From the NCBI RefSeq assembly GCF_001540865.1, contig NC_033622.1, positions 9,367,555 through 9,431,554 of the forward strand: 64,000 nt of DNA, given 5' to 3'. Below, piece by piece: positions 10,256 to 21,221 of this stretch. The position numbers and the translations under genes were made by a program. The stretch comes from Ananas comosus (taxonomy: Eukaryota > Streptophyta > Magnoliopsida > Poales > Bromeliaceae). How positions within the stretch are numbered: position 1 is the first letter of the stretch; each line of letters opens with the position of its first letter. A model generated the notes under the pieces. That model ran no database searches. It had not been told where the DNA came from and was given only the letters and a program-made list of their open reading frames with translations.

Positions 10256-12734
10256 TGTAACATACCACATCCCTCGTAAATCGTGTCGAGTTCCGTCGAA
10301 ACGAGCGGAACGCGGAGAGGAATGAGTTTGAATGGACCCTAAGTACATTAGAGTCCATAACTGAGGCTAAAAGGGACCCGAGAGAGAGTAATCTGGAAAT
10401 CTAGCTAAGTCCCAGATTTTGTGCTCTCGGGGACCGGTCCCTGAAGGAGAGACCGGTCCCCGTACGCATAGCCTGCCAGGAAGTCCTGAGGCAACCGGTC
10501 CCTAGTGGTAAGACCGGTCCTCGGGAGACCGGTCCCTGAAGGAGCAGACCGGTCCCTCGCTGCGCAACAGCCGAAAAACTCAAAAATTTGGCTAAGTCCT
10601 GGAACACCCACGTTCGGGAATCGGTCCCTGGTCGGGGAGACCGGTCCCCGAAGGCGAAAAATGCCCAGTCTAGGCAGATCAAGGGGAAACAAGTTAACGG
10701 GTTTAAATGCAATTGTCACAACACTATATGTGGACACCCCTCTCTCTCCCACAGCCATTTTCAACCTTCTCTCCCATTTCCTCTCTTTCTCTCTCTAGAA
10801 CTCTTGCTCTAGGGCTTGGAGAAGAAGAAGAAGAAGTAAGGGAAGGTGGATTTGGAGGTTTTGGTGGGTTCTACAAGCTCTCCTACAAGAAGGACTTGGA
10901 GGAGCATGGACTAAGGTGAGTTTTTGGTATAAATGAGTCTAGGGCATGGTTTTAATCCCTATGTTTTGAAGCTTTGGGTTGTTTTTGGCCATGGGAGCCT
11001 TTTATATGCCTTGAACTCCATGGAACCCATGAGAGCTCAAGTGCTCTCATGGTGGTTGGGTACGGTTTGCCATGGAAGCCCTAGTGTTGGTTCCAAGGGC
11101 CTAGAAACCTTACTAGGATGCTTCTTAGATGATCTTAAGCTATTGTTTGCTTAAGGTTGGGATCGATTCATGGGAGAACCCTAAATGACAATGTTAGGGC
11201 TTGGAAATTGGGGCTTTTGCCCTAGGATTGTTTGGGGACAAATTGACCCTGTGGAAACCTAATTGGGGGTGCCCTAAACACGTTGGGCAACTCCGTTTAA
11301 CATTACGAAAATGATAGAGTATGATTCATGTTCAAAAGGCCTAATATGGCACCGTTTTGATTATAGGGCGCGGAAGCGGCTTTCGTAAAATCCGGGAGTC
11401 GTTATATACTACACCCACACGACTATTAGAGGTCGGGGGTGCACGTCGGAATCGTTGGATTCCCTTCTATGTCTGTTTTCTCTATTCTTGAGCATATATA
11501 TATATATATACCCATTCATGCATAGTAGGGTAGATACATGTGGAACTTGGTTTGACTTCATTTATATGTTTCCAACTAACTTGAACATATCGGACGATAG
11601 AACCAAAATGGACATGTGTGATTGGACCCTCAAGTTGTGTGAATGTGAGGTTGGACTTGGACAATAGAAAACAAGGGTGACATTGACATAGAAACAAGAT
11701 TGGCATTGAGAGATAAACCGTTAAACATAGTTTAACCAAATTATGGCATCATCATGGGTATGGCCTTGAGAGTGGCAAGAATGAATAGGTAGAGACCTAT
11801 CATGACATCGGCATTGTGACCAGTGGCTATGAATCCTCAAGTTGGGGATTAGATCGATACTCACATTACATCTTGGCTTGAGGGAGGTCGCTCCCCCTCG
11901 AGCGGTGCGCTCCGGAGTTGGTCACCACTGGGCGAGGTAAAGTCCTACCAGTTGACGGTCCCTAGGGAGGTTCGAGTCCCCCGTTATTAAGGAATTTTGG
12001 GTTGTGAGTTATTGGGGTTAACAGAGTTAACCGGCAAGATTGGGTAAGAGCCAAAGCTTGATTATGATTGGAGCATGCATGCATTTCCGTTATCGCATTG
12101 AATTATATATATCTACTGACTTCTTTCTTGCAGGCATAGTATTAGTCACATTAGTAGTGGTTACTTTTCCTCCTTTGAAATACTTATGCCTGGATGGATC
12201 TAGTGGGTAAGTCGGCGAGGTCGGATGCCGAGCCCACTGGGAACTTTGTTCTAGTTCTCACACCACTAACCCTACAGGTCCTAGCACGAGCGGGGCGGCG
12301 GAGGACAGTGGCAAGGGTATAGCGCCGTAGATAGCGGCCACCGGGTCTTTATACATTTTGTAGTCATTCCCTCTTTGCTATGCTTGTATCAACTTTACCA
12401 TGTTGACTTAGAAACGTAAAGTGTAATCAATCATGTATTTGGTGGATGACTAAATGTAAAAAGAAATGATGTTTGAACACAAATGTAATAGCTTATTTAC
12501 TTGTATTTGGTTCAAATGAAATCAAGTATCATGCATGTTGTATATTAGTTTAGAGCTTTCGCTTCTGTTGTTGCTTGCCCTCGTGCAAGCCTTGTATTAT
12601 ATATGCAATTCTCTCGTTGGTTGCCTATTTATACATATTGTTAGAGCCTTGGGCAGACAGGGGAGGCTCTGTCCGTTCGGCGTCTGTTGACGTGACCCGA
12701 ACCCGACCAAATTGGCGGGGATTGGGGCGTGACA
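10256..12734 (+). mobile_element. solo LTR (Ty3/gypsy), target duplication CTATA
   Basis: The 2479-bp LTR starts TGTAACATACC and ends GGGGCGTGACA. It is flanked on both sides by CTATA (10251-10255 and 12735-12739), the 5-bp duplication expected of Ty3/gypsy integration. There is no PBS, gag or pol, so it is a solo LTR left by LTR-LTR recombination. Plus-strand U3 (with a GACCGGTC array), TATA-like site and CT-rich start occupy its first 600 bp. The rest has LTR features shared with other copies (GAACTTTGTTCTAGTTCTCAC at 12240 region; CCGTTCGGCG near the end). It sits in the opposite direction inside the LTR of element 2. Confidence 0.93.
10432..10730 (+). promoter_or_regulatory. U3 promoter region with GACCGGTC array, solo LTR
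   Basis: GACCGGTC begins at 10432, 10451, 10512, 10527, 10547 and 10639, with a variant AACCGGTC at 10493. The TATA-like CTATATGTGG follows at about 10724-10733, after the segment GTTTAAATGCAATTGT, which also precedes the TATA box at 61426. CT-rich sequence (10741-10800) follows. It would have driven the parent element; present activity is unknown. Confidence 0.6.
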
Positions 12735-13125
12735 CTATAACATCTGGATCCAAAACTCATATACAACCCAGGGTACATAAAATATCTGTACAATGGTAGT
12801 CTCTCTATACAGGACATCACCCTCGGCCGTAGCGCGAGTAGCAAGGTGATCAACTAGCACGCTCCTAGCAATGTCTAGCTAGACGCGACTCCCTTGCCAC
12901 GATCCCTAGCCTCTCCTGTAGATGGCTCTGTAAAAACAACCACAAAAAGGGCGTGAGAACTATTAACAATAGTTCCCAGTGGGTAAGCCGCCAGCCTCGG
13001 CGAATTACACCACTAGGCTTATGATGTACTAAATGAAAATAAGAGAGTCTGGTACTCACACATGGGTTAACAAAGACGCTTAGAATCACAAACATAGCAG
13101 CAAAATAAGGTACTTACAAGATCAT
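12735..13125 (-). repeat. LTR of element 2, second part (truncated)
   Basis: It resumes with the duplicated CTATA and carries the LTR block GTGAGAACTATTAACAATAG, followed by TTCCCAGTGGG and a CACTAGGCTTA block (about 12950-13022), which recurs in the other minus-strand LTRs. LTR similarity fades near 13125 and no terminal TG...CA end was seen. Confidence 0.6.
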
Positions 13126-13438
13126 GATAAACTGATAGTAAGAAAGAAGCAAAAGACTAAAAAAATTCAATGGTTCATTTTTTGGAAGGTACAAATTTAA
13201 AATCATTGCTCAACAGAATCAGCTACCCAATTAAACCAATTATAAATAGCATAATTCAATAAAAGAAAGTAGACAACTATGTAACCAGACGGGTGCTAAG
13301 AGAGTACCCAATATGACCAAGAGATGCTATATAGGAAAACCTGAAACATTTGACAAATTATTCAGCATCTGAAGAAAAATTATTAGCTAATTAGAAGGGG
13401 AAAAAAAATGATGATGATAAAAGAGATAGGGAAGTTAC

Positions 13439-13519
13439 ATGTGTGCAGCTTGCCAAAAGCCCTATAGTAAGTAGTTTCTCCTCGCCCACACTGTGGGCCA
13501 AGAAGGGCATCAGAGTCAG
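13439..13519 (-). CDS. putative exon of an unidentified gene
   Basis: An 81-bp segment bounded on the minus strand by a plausible acceptor (TTATGCAG) and donor (GTAACTTC). Two frames are open: one reads DSDALLGPQCGRGETTYYRA..., the other LTLMPFLAHSVGEEKLLTIG.... I do not recognise the protein. Phase agrees with the exon at 14534-14634 only for the second frame if they are adjacent. It could be chance. Confidence 0.28.
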
Positions 13520-14533
13520 CTGCATAACAAGTAATTCTTAGATGCAAATGGCAATTATTTTAACTGCAGCACAGACACCACAAGACACTCGAGTGCTGTG
13601 ATAATACAAGTTTCAAATATGTTACAACTGACAAGAGGGTGAAACAGCACAGACACCACAAGCATGTCTTTTTCGCATTTAAGATCTCTAACTTCGAGTG
13701 TTTCGAAGACTTTGGTCGGTCCATGCAACGTATTGTTTCTACTCCACCAACCGTCCCTAGCATAAATATCAAAGAGCTTGAAGATCAGTGAGTGAAATTT
13801 CAAGTTCGAAGCCGACTCCTTCCTGAAGATCAGTCACTAATAGAAGAGCGGGATGGAATTTAGGGACAAGTCGCTTGTACTCTGGGTTAAAGAAAGTGGC
13901 TTCTCATACACTCCACCTTTTGGCCTAGGGCTTTTTCTTTTATATTTTTTATAAGCTAGGTGGCCATGGATGCTTCGGAAAGGATAGGTACAGTTGTGGG
14001 GTTAATAATGTACAAATTATGAGGAGAGTTTGGATTTTTAAGGTGACAAGCTGTTGGTTGTCTTAGTCTATGATTATATTTCCAGGTGTGTGGATGTGTA
14101 CATATATATATATATAAGATGGAGTTTTCTCATCACTTGTACACTAGCTCAGTATGAAAATATCATATATGAATACCAGCAGAATTATGGCAATGTTATA
14201 AGAGACACAAGTATAAATTTGTTTCTTATATGTGAAATTGATATTTCGTGGGCTTCAATAAATCCAATGCTCAAGTAGATTTAGTAGGACAAAGAGATCT
14301 ATAGTAGAATATCATGAATTGAGAGTTCTTAATCCATGTGTCACTAGTATTAAACTTCGACAACTTCAGTCTGAGGAAGAAAAGATAGTGTTTACTATAC
14401 ATTCCTTCAATAAAGAGTTTACATCAAGTTCATAATATTGTCTATCAGCTTCAGGAACCAAGTTAAGCAAAACACTATTCAAAGTAAACAGAAAACTAGA
14501 TAAAATCAACTAAAGGCTGATGATAAGACTAAC

Positions 14534-14634
14534 CTTAACAGTTGAGAGAACAAGAGTAGCATGCCTCGCTTGCCATTCGCTAAGATCCTGCCGAACATTC
14601 GACACTGTAGGAACCTCAGATATTTCTGGTTCAT
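14534..14634 (-). CDS. putative exon of an unidentified gene
   Basis: A 101-bp segment with acceptor TGTGTAG and donor GTTAGT on the minus strand, open in the frame EPEISEVPTVSNVRQDLSEW followed by QARHATLVLSTVK. The composition (acidic start, then an amphipathic stretch) looks like real coding sequence, perhaps part of a coiled coil. I cannot name the family. Upstream exons would have lain where element 3 now begins (14892), so the gene is at best partial. Confidence 0.38.
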
Positions 14635-14891
14635 CTACACATGAAAAGAACAGAACACTCCGCATTAAATTGGGCAAACAACATCAAATTCCAACAAGGA
14701 ACAGGAAAAAAATTCCTAACAACTTCAATAACAATAGGAACGCAAGAGAATTCAGTACATTGCTAACACAATGAAATTAATAACTTCAAATGACACTAAT
14801 CTATATACGCCATTTCTTCGATCCAAACACCGCCGGAATCCAATCGTGAACCTAAAATCAAACAAAGAGAAGAGATCGAATGAAACAAAAC

Positions 14892-15596
14892 CTCACTGTC
14901 CGAAAAGTGAACGCCATAAAGCAACCCTCGGAACTCCTCCCACATCATCGGGGGTAATGTAGGGGAGCGATTTTGACGAGTCGCCTTCCACCAAACACGG
15001 GCGTACTTCTCAAGGCAGTGCACAGCTAGGTGCACCTTATCTTGCTCAAGGGTGTAGAGATCCTCGAACAATTTCTCCATTGTATCCACCCAGGACTCCA
15101 TCTCCCACGGGTCACCTGACTCCCCGTTGAAAATAGGCGGATTAAACTTCTTGAAGGCGGTGAGGCAAGCGAGGGCTCGGTCCCTCTCGGCCTCCAACGC
15201 CGGATCAATAGGAGTCGAAGTACTTGACATCGCCGAGCAAGTACCCGCCGCAACGCCCGGTGGCGCAGTGTATGCCATCGGTGGTGGTGCTGCCGCACCC
15301 GCCCCCTCAACTCCAGCAGGGGCACGCACAGGTGAGATGGGCGGCTGCTGAGTGACAGGTGCCGTCGCCGCCTGTCGGGACACCAACTCCCGAAGTAGCG
15401 CCATCTGTTCTTCTTGTCGCTGGGAGGCCTCAGCCAACTGCTGAGAAGCTTCAGCTTGCCTCCGTACCACTCCAACAAGAGCGGCAACTTGATCCCGCAA
15501 ATCTTGTATCTCATCGGCTACCGACGACTCAGGCACATCAAGAGGCGGTGCCGAATCAGGAGTGGGTACCATTGGGGGTGGCCTTCCACGTCTCAT
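14892..15596 (-). pseudogene. gag: gag of element 3, N-terminal fragment
   Basis: It starts MRRGRPPPMVPTPDSAPPLD at 15596. An open frame upstream adds 24 residues but lies in the leader. It includes the Q/E-rich coiled-coil-like part (QVAALVGVVRRQAEASQQLA), the Pro/Ala linker and the first half of the gag core (ESWVDTMEKLFEDLY, ARVWWKATRQNRSP, MMWEEFRGLLYGVHF). After SDS the retroelement homology stops and the frame continues about 32 codons into the adjacent low-copy sequence to a stop at 14796. No zinc knuckle remains, so it would not bind RNA as a normal gag. Confidence 0.85.
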
Positions 15597-15943
15597 TACG
15601 TCCTGAAAGAAACAACACCCCCGGTTAAACTCCACAAATTCATAACTAACATTAGTTAGTAACACCAACGGGACAACCCAATTAGGCGAAAGTTAGGCAA
15701 GGGTGCTCATTCTCTTCTCTCGGCATCATGTTGTCGGCCGCCAACATGACCTCCTCAAGTTAAGGATAAATCACACCCTGAATCCGTCTCTAAGATCCAT
15801 TAGAGACATACATCACTACTTGACCCAATCACTACACTTTCGCCACTAACAAAGAGTCATCGTCACTCACGTCCCTATGTCCCTAAGGCCATAAGTCCTA
15901 AGGTTTCCTAGGTCCTCCTAGACCGTTCTCCGCTCTGATACCA
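15597..15943 (-). other. leader and primer binding site, element 3
   Basis: PBS GCTCTGATACCA on the plus strand at 15932-15943 (tRNA-iMet complement on the minus strand). The leader includes TGTTGTCGGCCGCCAACA, an 18-bp near-perfect palindrome at about 15729-15746 that is also present in element 5 and may act as a dimerisation or packaging stem (inference). Confidence 0.75.
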
Positions 15944-15951
15944 CCTCAATC

Positions 15952-17640
15952 TGTCACGACCCGACACCGTCAATTTGAACAGTTCGGGCCCAAAACAGAC
16001 CCGCCGAACGGACAGAGTTTCCCCTGCCCGCCCGAAGCGTAACAAAGTCTATGCATACATATCCAATAAGAGATGTTAGCATTCAACATTGAGAGAGGCA
16101 ATCACAGATACAAGAGAATTTAAACTATCCATTACATCACTTGTTCACACACAAGAAACATTACATATTTCATTTGACTTCTCATACATACAACCAAAAT
16201 GCCATCCCTCATATACATTACATTTCTTCACAAAAGGGTTTTACATATCATTCTTTCCTTTTTTATTATACTCGAGGGTAGTGAGCTAACGCCGGTGGTC
16301 CATGCTATCTACTGCGCGACGCCCTTGCCGCGATCCTCGACACACGCGCTCGAACTAGGCTCTGCAAAACAGGGTGTGAGAACTATTATCCATAGTTCCC
16401 AGTGGGTTCGGCCGCCGACCCCGCCGATTTTCCCACTAGGTCCAAGAAAGGCATAGAAACAATAAAGAGGTCAACATGTCAAAGGAATAATAGATATAAC
16501 AATAAGCCTACCTTGCTCATCCACATCTATATCATGCTCAAATGTGTAGCTATGCCTTTACCAATGATGCAATCATGTCAACAAGTACATGTTTAAGTTC
16601 TATCATGTATGCAAACTATATACGAAATGCCATGATCATGCCTGTGTCAAATCCAAACGATTCGCCCGAAGGTCGAATCACTCGCCACACATACTGTCAC
16701 GTGACCGTGACCGTCTGCCGAGGGCGCACCGTCGTGACTCTCTCCCCCGTCTTAATCTCATTGTGATACAACTCCGGAGCTCACTGCTTGGGAGGCGCGA
16801 CCATCCACAAGCTTTAACAGACAATGCGAGTATGATTAAGTCCCCCTACCAGAGGACCGCGGGAATACTACATCCCAATCATCACAAGGCATGCTTTGCT
16901 CAGCCACATATGCATTAGTTTCCAATTCTCACAATGTCATTGGTTCACATACTAGTTCCTCATGAATCTAGTCTATTCTTATATCACATCCACATGTATA
17001 TGTCCACTAGCAACTCATACAACATGTACAAATATCTATATTGGTATCATATAAAAGTTCTCATGCAACATACATGTCCACATCTATCTCAACATCATGC
17101 AAATAAATATTCCTACAAGTATCATGCAATCATGGATCATTATCCCTCACACTAAGCATGAAATTACCACAACTCATAGGATTCTCACTATTCTATGCAT
17201 GATGATATATGATCAATAAAAGTAGAACTTAGACATAGAATGAAACTCAGCTATTTCGGATAGCACCCCCCACCTCGTGATGTCGACACGAAGCGAGTAG
17301 CCTAGCAGCGCGATTTACGGCCGTTGTTTTCTTCCAACTGCAACAAATGAAGCAAAAATAGAATTTTCTTCACTTTGACCACCACCGGCTCAACGGAATC
17401 TCAATCCGAATGATCCTCCGCGTCGGTTTTACCTTAAACAAGCTTTCTTCTCTAATCCAAGTGATGAAGAAGATGAAGAAAGTAGCTCAATTCCAAACCT
17501 TCTTCTCCACCAAGCTTGCTTCACCACCAAGCAAATTTCAATTTTTCTTTCTTCTCTACTCCTCTCTTTGGTAAAGAGAACCAAAGAGAAAGAGAGGTCA
17601 TAAAGTCAAAGAGAAAAAGAGAGAAAACCCACCCTCTCTC
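15952..17640 (-). repeat. LTR of element 3, truncated by element 4
   Basis: It starts TGTCACGACCCGACACCG and tracks the LTR of element 5 closely until ACCCTCTCTC at 17640, where element 4 begins. The U3 portion (about 300 bp in element 5) is missing here. A 218-bp segment between two TTACCTT copies in element 5 (34449 to 34667) is absent at about 17430. Confidence 0.88.
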
Positions 17641-20600
17641 TGTCACGTCCCGCTATCGCCAATTTGGTCGATCCGGGCCCGTTCACAGACGCCGAACGGA
17701 CAGAACCTCCTCTGTCCGCCCAAGGCTCAACAACAACGAGTACATGTATAAAGAAATAAACAGTTCCCAGGATAACATTTCAGTATACACGGCTTGCACG
17801 AGGGCAAGCAACCACACAAGTGATAGTAAGCTAGCTATGCTGAAAATTCACTGTAATTTAAAACTTTTAAACTGAACTGAATAACTGAAACATTTAGTTA
17901 TTTACATGCTTTATAGTACATTCATTCACAAGTCTCTGTACATCAAAATAGATGATACATGATCCCAAAATGGTACACAACTATACTCTGGTGTCAGCTA
18001 GCTAAACTGCTGGGCTCTTGCCACGATCCTCGGCCACAACGCTCGTACTAGAACCTGTATGGTTAGTGGTGTGAGAACTACAGAAAAGTTCCCAGTGGGT
18101 TCGGCCGCCGACCTCGCCGACTCACCCACTAGGTCTATTCAGGCATATGTAGGCAAGAAAAGTAAACAGATTGTAACCTGCTATAACATGTAACTACTAC
18201 AATGCCTGTGCAAAGCTGAAAGAAAGCAGTATGTGAAAACTGTAAATATGCATGCATGCTTTTACTGAATTTACCCAATTCATGTTGGTTAACCCTCTGG
18301 TTAACAATAACTCACTGACGCTATCCCAAATATCGGGGAGACGCAACCTGCACCCGACGGGACCGTCAACTGGGGGAGACGCACCTCCTGGTCCAGTAAA
18401 GATGACTACTCCGGAGCTCATCGTTCAAGGAGGAGCGACCTCACTTGAACCAAACGAATGTGAGTATGATCTGATCCTCTTTTAGAGGATTCAACAATAG
18501 ACGATGTCACACTTAACTCTAACTAGCTCTTTATGCTAGTTTCACAATTCCATTTCTCGATGCTAACCAACCCTCTAATTAGAATGTCACCAAGTTTACT
18601 ATTGTTATAGTCCAAGCATTCATAGGGTTCTATGTTCACATTCTATTGTTCATATATTCTCATGGTTAATAAGCATTTGCATAATCAATATCATTTACAT
18701 AATATCAATACCCTATAATGCATGATTACAATGTAAATATGCTCAATGAATTAGCATAGACATAAAAGGTGATTCAAAGATTTCGGATAGCACCACCCAC
18801 CTGTACGACTCGGGATAATCGAAGACTAGAACCACATCACGGTAAACCGTATAGAACATCCACGAGTCATGCGACTCGATTCGGCAGTAAGCTAAGAACG
18901 GAAGCGTTTCTTAATTACCTGCTCGTAGTCCGTTCGGAGGTGCCAATTCAACTTCCCGAGCATCTCTTACCCTCCTTCCTAAAGAATAAAAAGGTTAAAC
19001 TGATCACATGTTCATCTTTTACAAAACTTTTGCATTTAACCCCAACTAGTATGTTATGTAATCACTATGTACAGTATCCTATAGTTAGTCTTGATACATT
19101 TATATTATTAGAGACATTTAAATAGCCTCCTCAATCGATCTACTACAAGCCTATTATTCTACTACTCTAACTACTAATTCAGATTTAAACTACTAATTCA
19201 TTCTACCATTTCAGTTATAGTCCATAGACCATCATTATTTAGTACATACATGCTAGTATATGTGTGTGAGCTAAACTTTATAGAGTTTAAATTAGGAAAT
19301 TTAGCAAATGCATTTTGGCCTTTCCATTTACGATCAAAATTTAAAGCTAATTTAAATTCCAAATCTCCTTTATCTGATCAACTTTCCTAGTATGTACATG
19401 TATATGAGTGTATAGCTAGTTTTAGTAATCAAACATAGTAACTCCTCAATGCATGTTTAGGTTTCATTAACTCAAATCCCGCATAGAAATCTTATTAACA
19501 TCCCTACTATTACAATAATCTGAATTCGCTACATCATGATACAATCATCATTTACCTGTCATTCGCCTGCTGCAATTAGTTGTTCTCAGCTCCACAGCAA
19601 GAATTTCTAATGCTAGAAAATTTTGTCACTTAACTTCCTCTTCGCCGCCCCATATAGGTCCAATTCCAATTAATCTAAATTTCAAGTACTCTATAACTCT
19701 TTAGATATACTCCTTATCACTCAAACTGCAGAGAAGAACTATTACACTTACCCAATTTGAAAGCTTCACCTAAGTTACTCTTTTCCATACTCACAATAGC
19801 AAGTATATGCGAAATTCTGATCGGCAAATGCAGAAATTTTCAGCACCTCGCTTCTCTATGTTGCTCTTAACCTTTCATAGAGTCGTTTTAGCTGGCCTCG
19901 TTGATATCAACAGCTCCAATAACCCAACTCTCTTTCACTGAATCTCTTCATTTCGAGCAGCCTCAAACACATCAATTCAAGTCTCAATTTTCAGCAGTAA
20001 TGAATCCTTCTATGAATTAATTCTGAGGCAAGTATAGTTTAAGTCACACGTAAGTAATTAACATTTAGCTTACTTGCTGTCTCTTGGATTACTCTCCAGC
20101 TTTGCCACTTTCTCCTAACTATCCGAACTAAATTTTTTCCTCAGCACAATACATCAGGTTGCCTGTCGGCCTTGGCACCTCTACAATTTGGAGAGCATCA
20201 CAGGCTAGCTTACTTTGATGCTACAAATAAGTCCATATAGAACAAGTCATTTGCTAAGTAAGGTAAATTATCTAGATATTCTCATAGCCAATTCCTAATA
20301 AGTCCTAAACAGGCCAGAACAATCATTCTAAAGACCAGGGAATGAATCAATTCATACTCCTCTGATTTCAGCTTATTACGTTGCAGCTTATACTACAACT
20401 AACCATTCATAAAATAACTCGCACATATCAGACGCCACTGAAAATTGTCGGTAAAGCCTTCTCATGGTGTAAGAGCTCTAAACTCTATAATTGCGACTTA
20501 GATCTCTTAGAATTGTAAATACATAACCTCAAACCAGAATTGCATGTTTCTCAATTCAATTTTTTGACTTCTAATCCATGAATTACCTATGTGCTGGTCC

Positions 20601-21221
20601 ATGATACAGCTTCTTAACTTTCTATATACTGTATTATCATGAAACTCCAATAAAACTAATCTGTGAAGGTAAATAACTCAAACTCTACACAAGGATTTGA
20701 TCAAGTTACCTTGAAATTCAGCTCTACCCAAGCTTTTCCTCTGCCAAAATCCTTCTTTCTATCAACATCCAACCCGACCAACCGTTCAGAGTTTAGAGAG
20801 AGAGAGAAAGAAACGAAAAAAGATTAAGAAGGAAGATTTTCTCAATCCCAAGTACAAAATTGGGTGAGCTGGGCTGTAGATAAGACCAAAAAAAACTGAC
20901 AACTAACCTCCAACTGACAAAGCTTTAAATAATTATCCTTTACAAAACATTATATTCTGTTAACAAAACATCCCTGCAAGTTTACAAAGCATCGCTTTCA
21001 GCTACATTCACGTCTCCTGCACTACATCACTGGCAGCAGCTAAGATGTCAAACTTCTTTGCGCATCTAATTCACTCGCGAGTCCTTCGCAACACTTCCAA
21101 AACATACTAATACGTTGCCGGAAGCTAACCAATTCAAGCTCGAAAACAACCCAATTTTATTTTGGCATTCATTTTGATCGCATTTGATCATACTAGCATA
21201 ACATACACCAAAATCCTACAC
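17641..21221 (-). repeat. left (3') LTR of element 4
   Basis: It starts TGTCACGTCCCGC. It carries the shared LTR block GTGAGAACTACAGAAAAG, TTCCCAGTGGGTTCGGCCG (about 18070-18110) and CACCACCCACCT (18790). A CT-rich transcript start lies around 20790 (minus strand) with a TTTAAA-type TATA-like site at about 20919-20935. The inner end is placed at about 21221 because TGTAGG begins there on the minus strand, about 300 bp upstream of the TATA-like site; this boundary is approximate. No coding sequence is seen. Confidence 0.6.

Larger units (their letters stand above)
6596..13125 (-). mobile_element. Ty3/gypsy LTR retrotransposon, element 2 (interrupted, decayed)
   Basis: The minus-strand order is LTR (right), PBS 10029-10017, leader, gag, protease, RT and RNase H, cut at 6596 by element 1. 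The remainder of RNase H and integrase should lie left of element 1, outside the window. Its LTR is split by a solo LTR (10256-12734). The right boundary near 13125 is where LTR-like sequence fades; no TG...CA end was found, so it is probably truncated. There are at least four nonsense codons and two frameshifts. Confidence 0.85.
13126..14891. other. low-copy island between elements 2 and 3
   Basis: AT-rich sequence without retroelement motifs and with two exon-like stretches on the minus strand (13439-13519 and 14534-14634). A near-repeat of ACAGCACAGACACCACAAG occurs at 13565 and 13646. It may be a remnant of a host gene or a gene fragment carried by a transposon. Confidence 0.4.
14892..17640 (-). 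mobile_element. Ty3/gypsy element 3, truncated (gag and LTR only)
   Basis: Near-identical to 31923-34915 of element 5 (gag N-terminal half, leader, PBS and LTR). It lacks everything downstream of the gag core: the match ends at about 14892 within the sequence for YGVHF(S/P)DS. On the right, its LTR is cut at 17640 by element 4. Relative to element 5 it lacks 218 bp bounded by TTACCTT. Confidence 0.88.

Noticed and set aside
11965..11995. tRNA-like B box (GGTTCGAGTCC)
   Set aside because: No A box or cloverleaf around it; it lies in U5 of a solo LTR.
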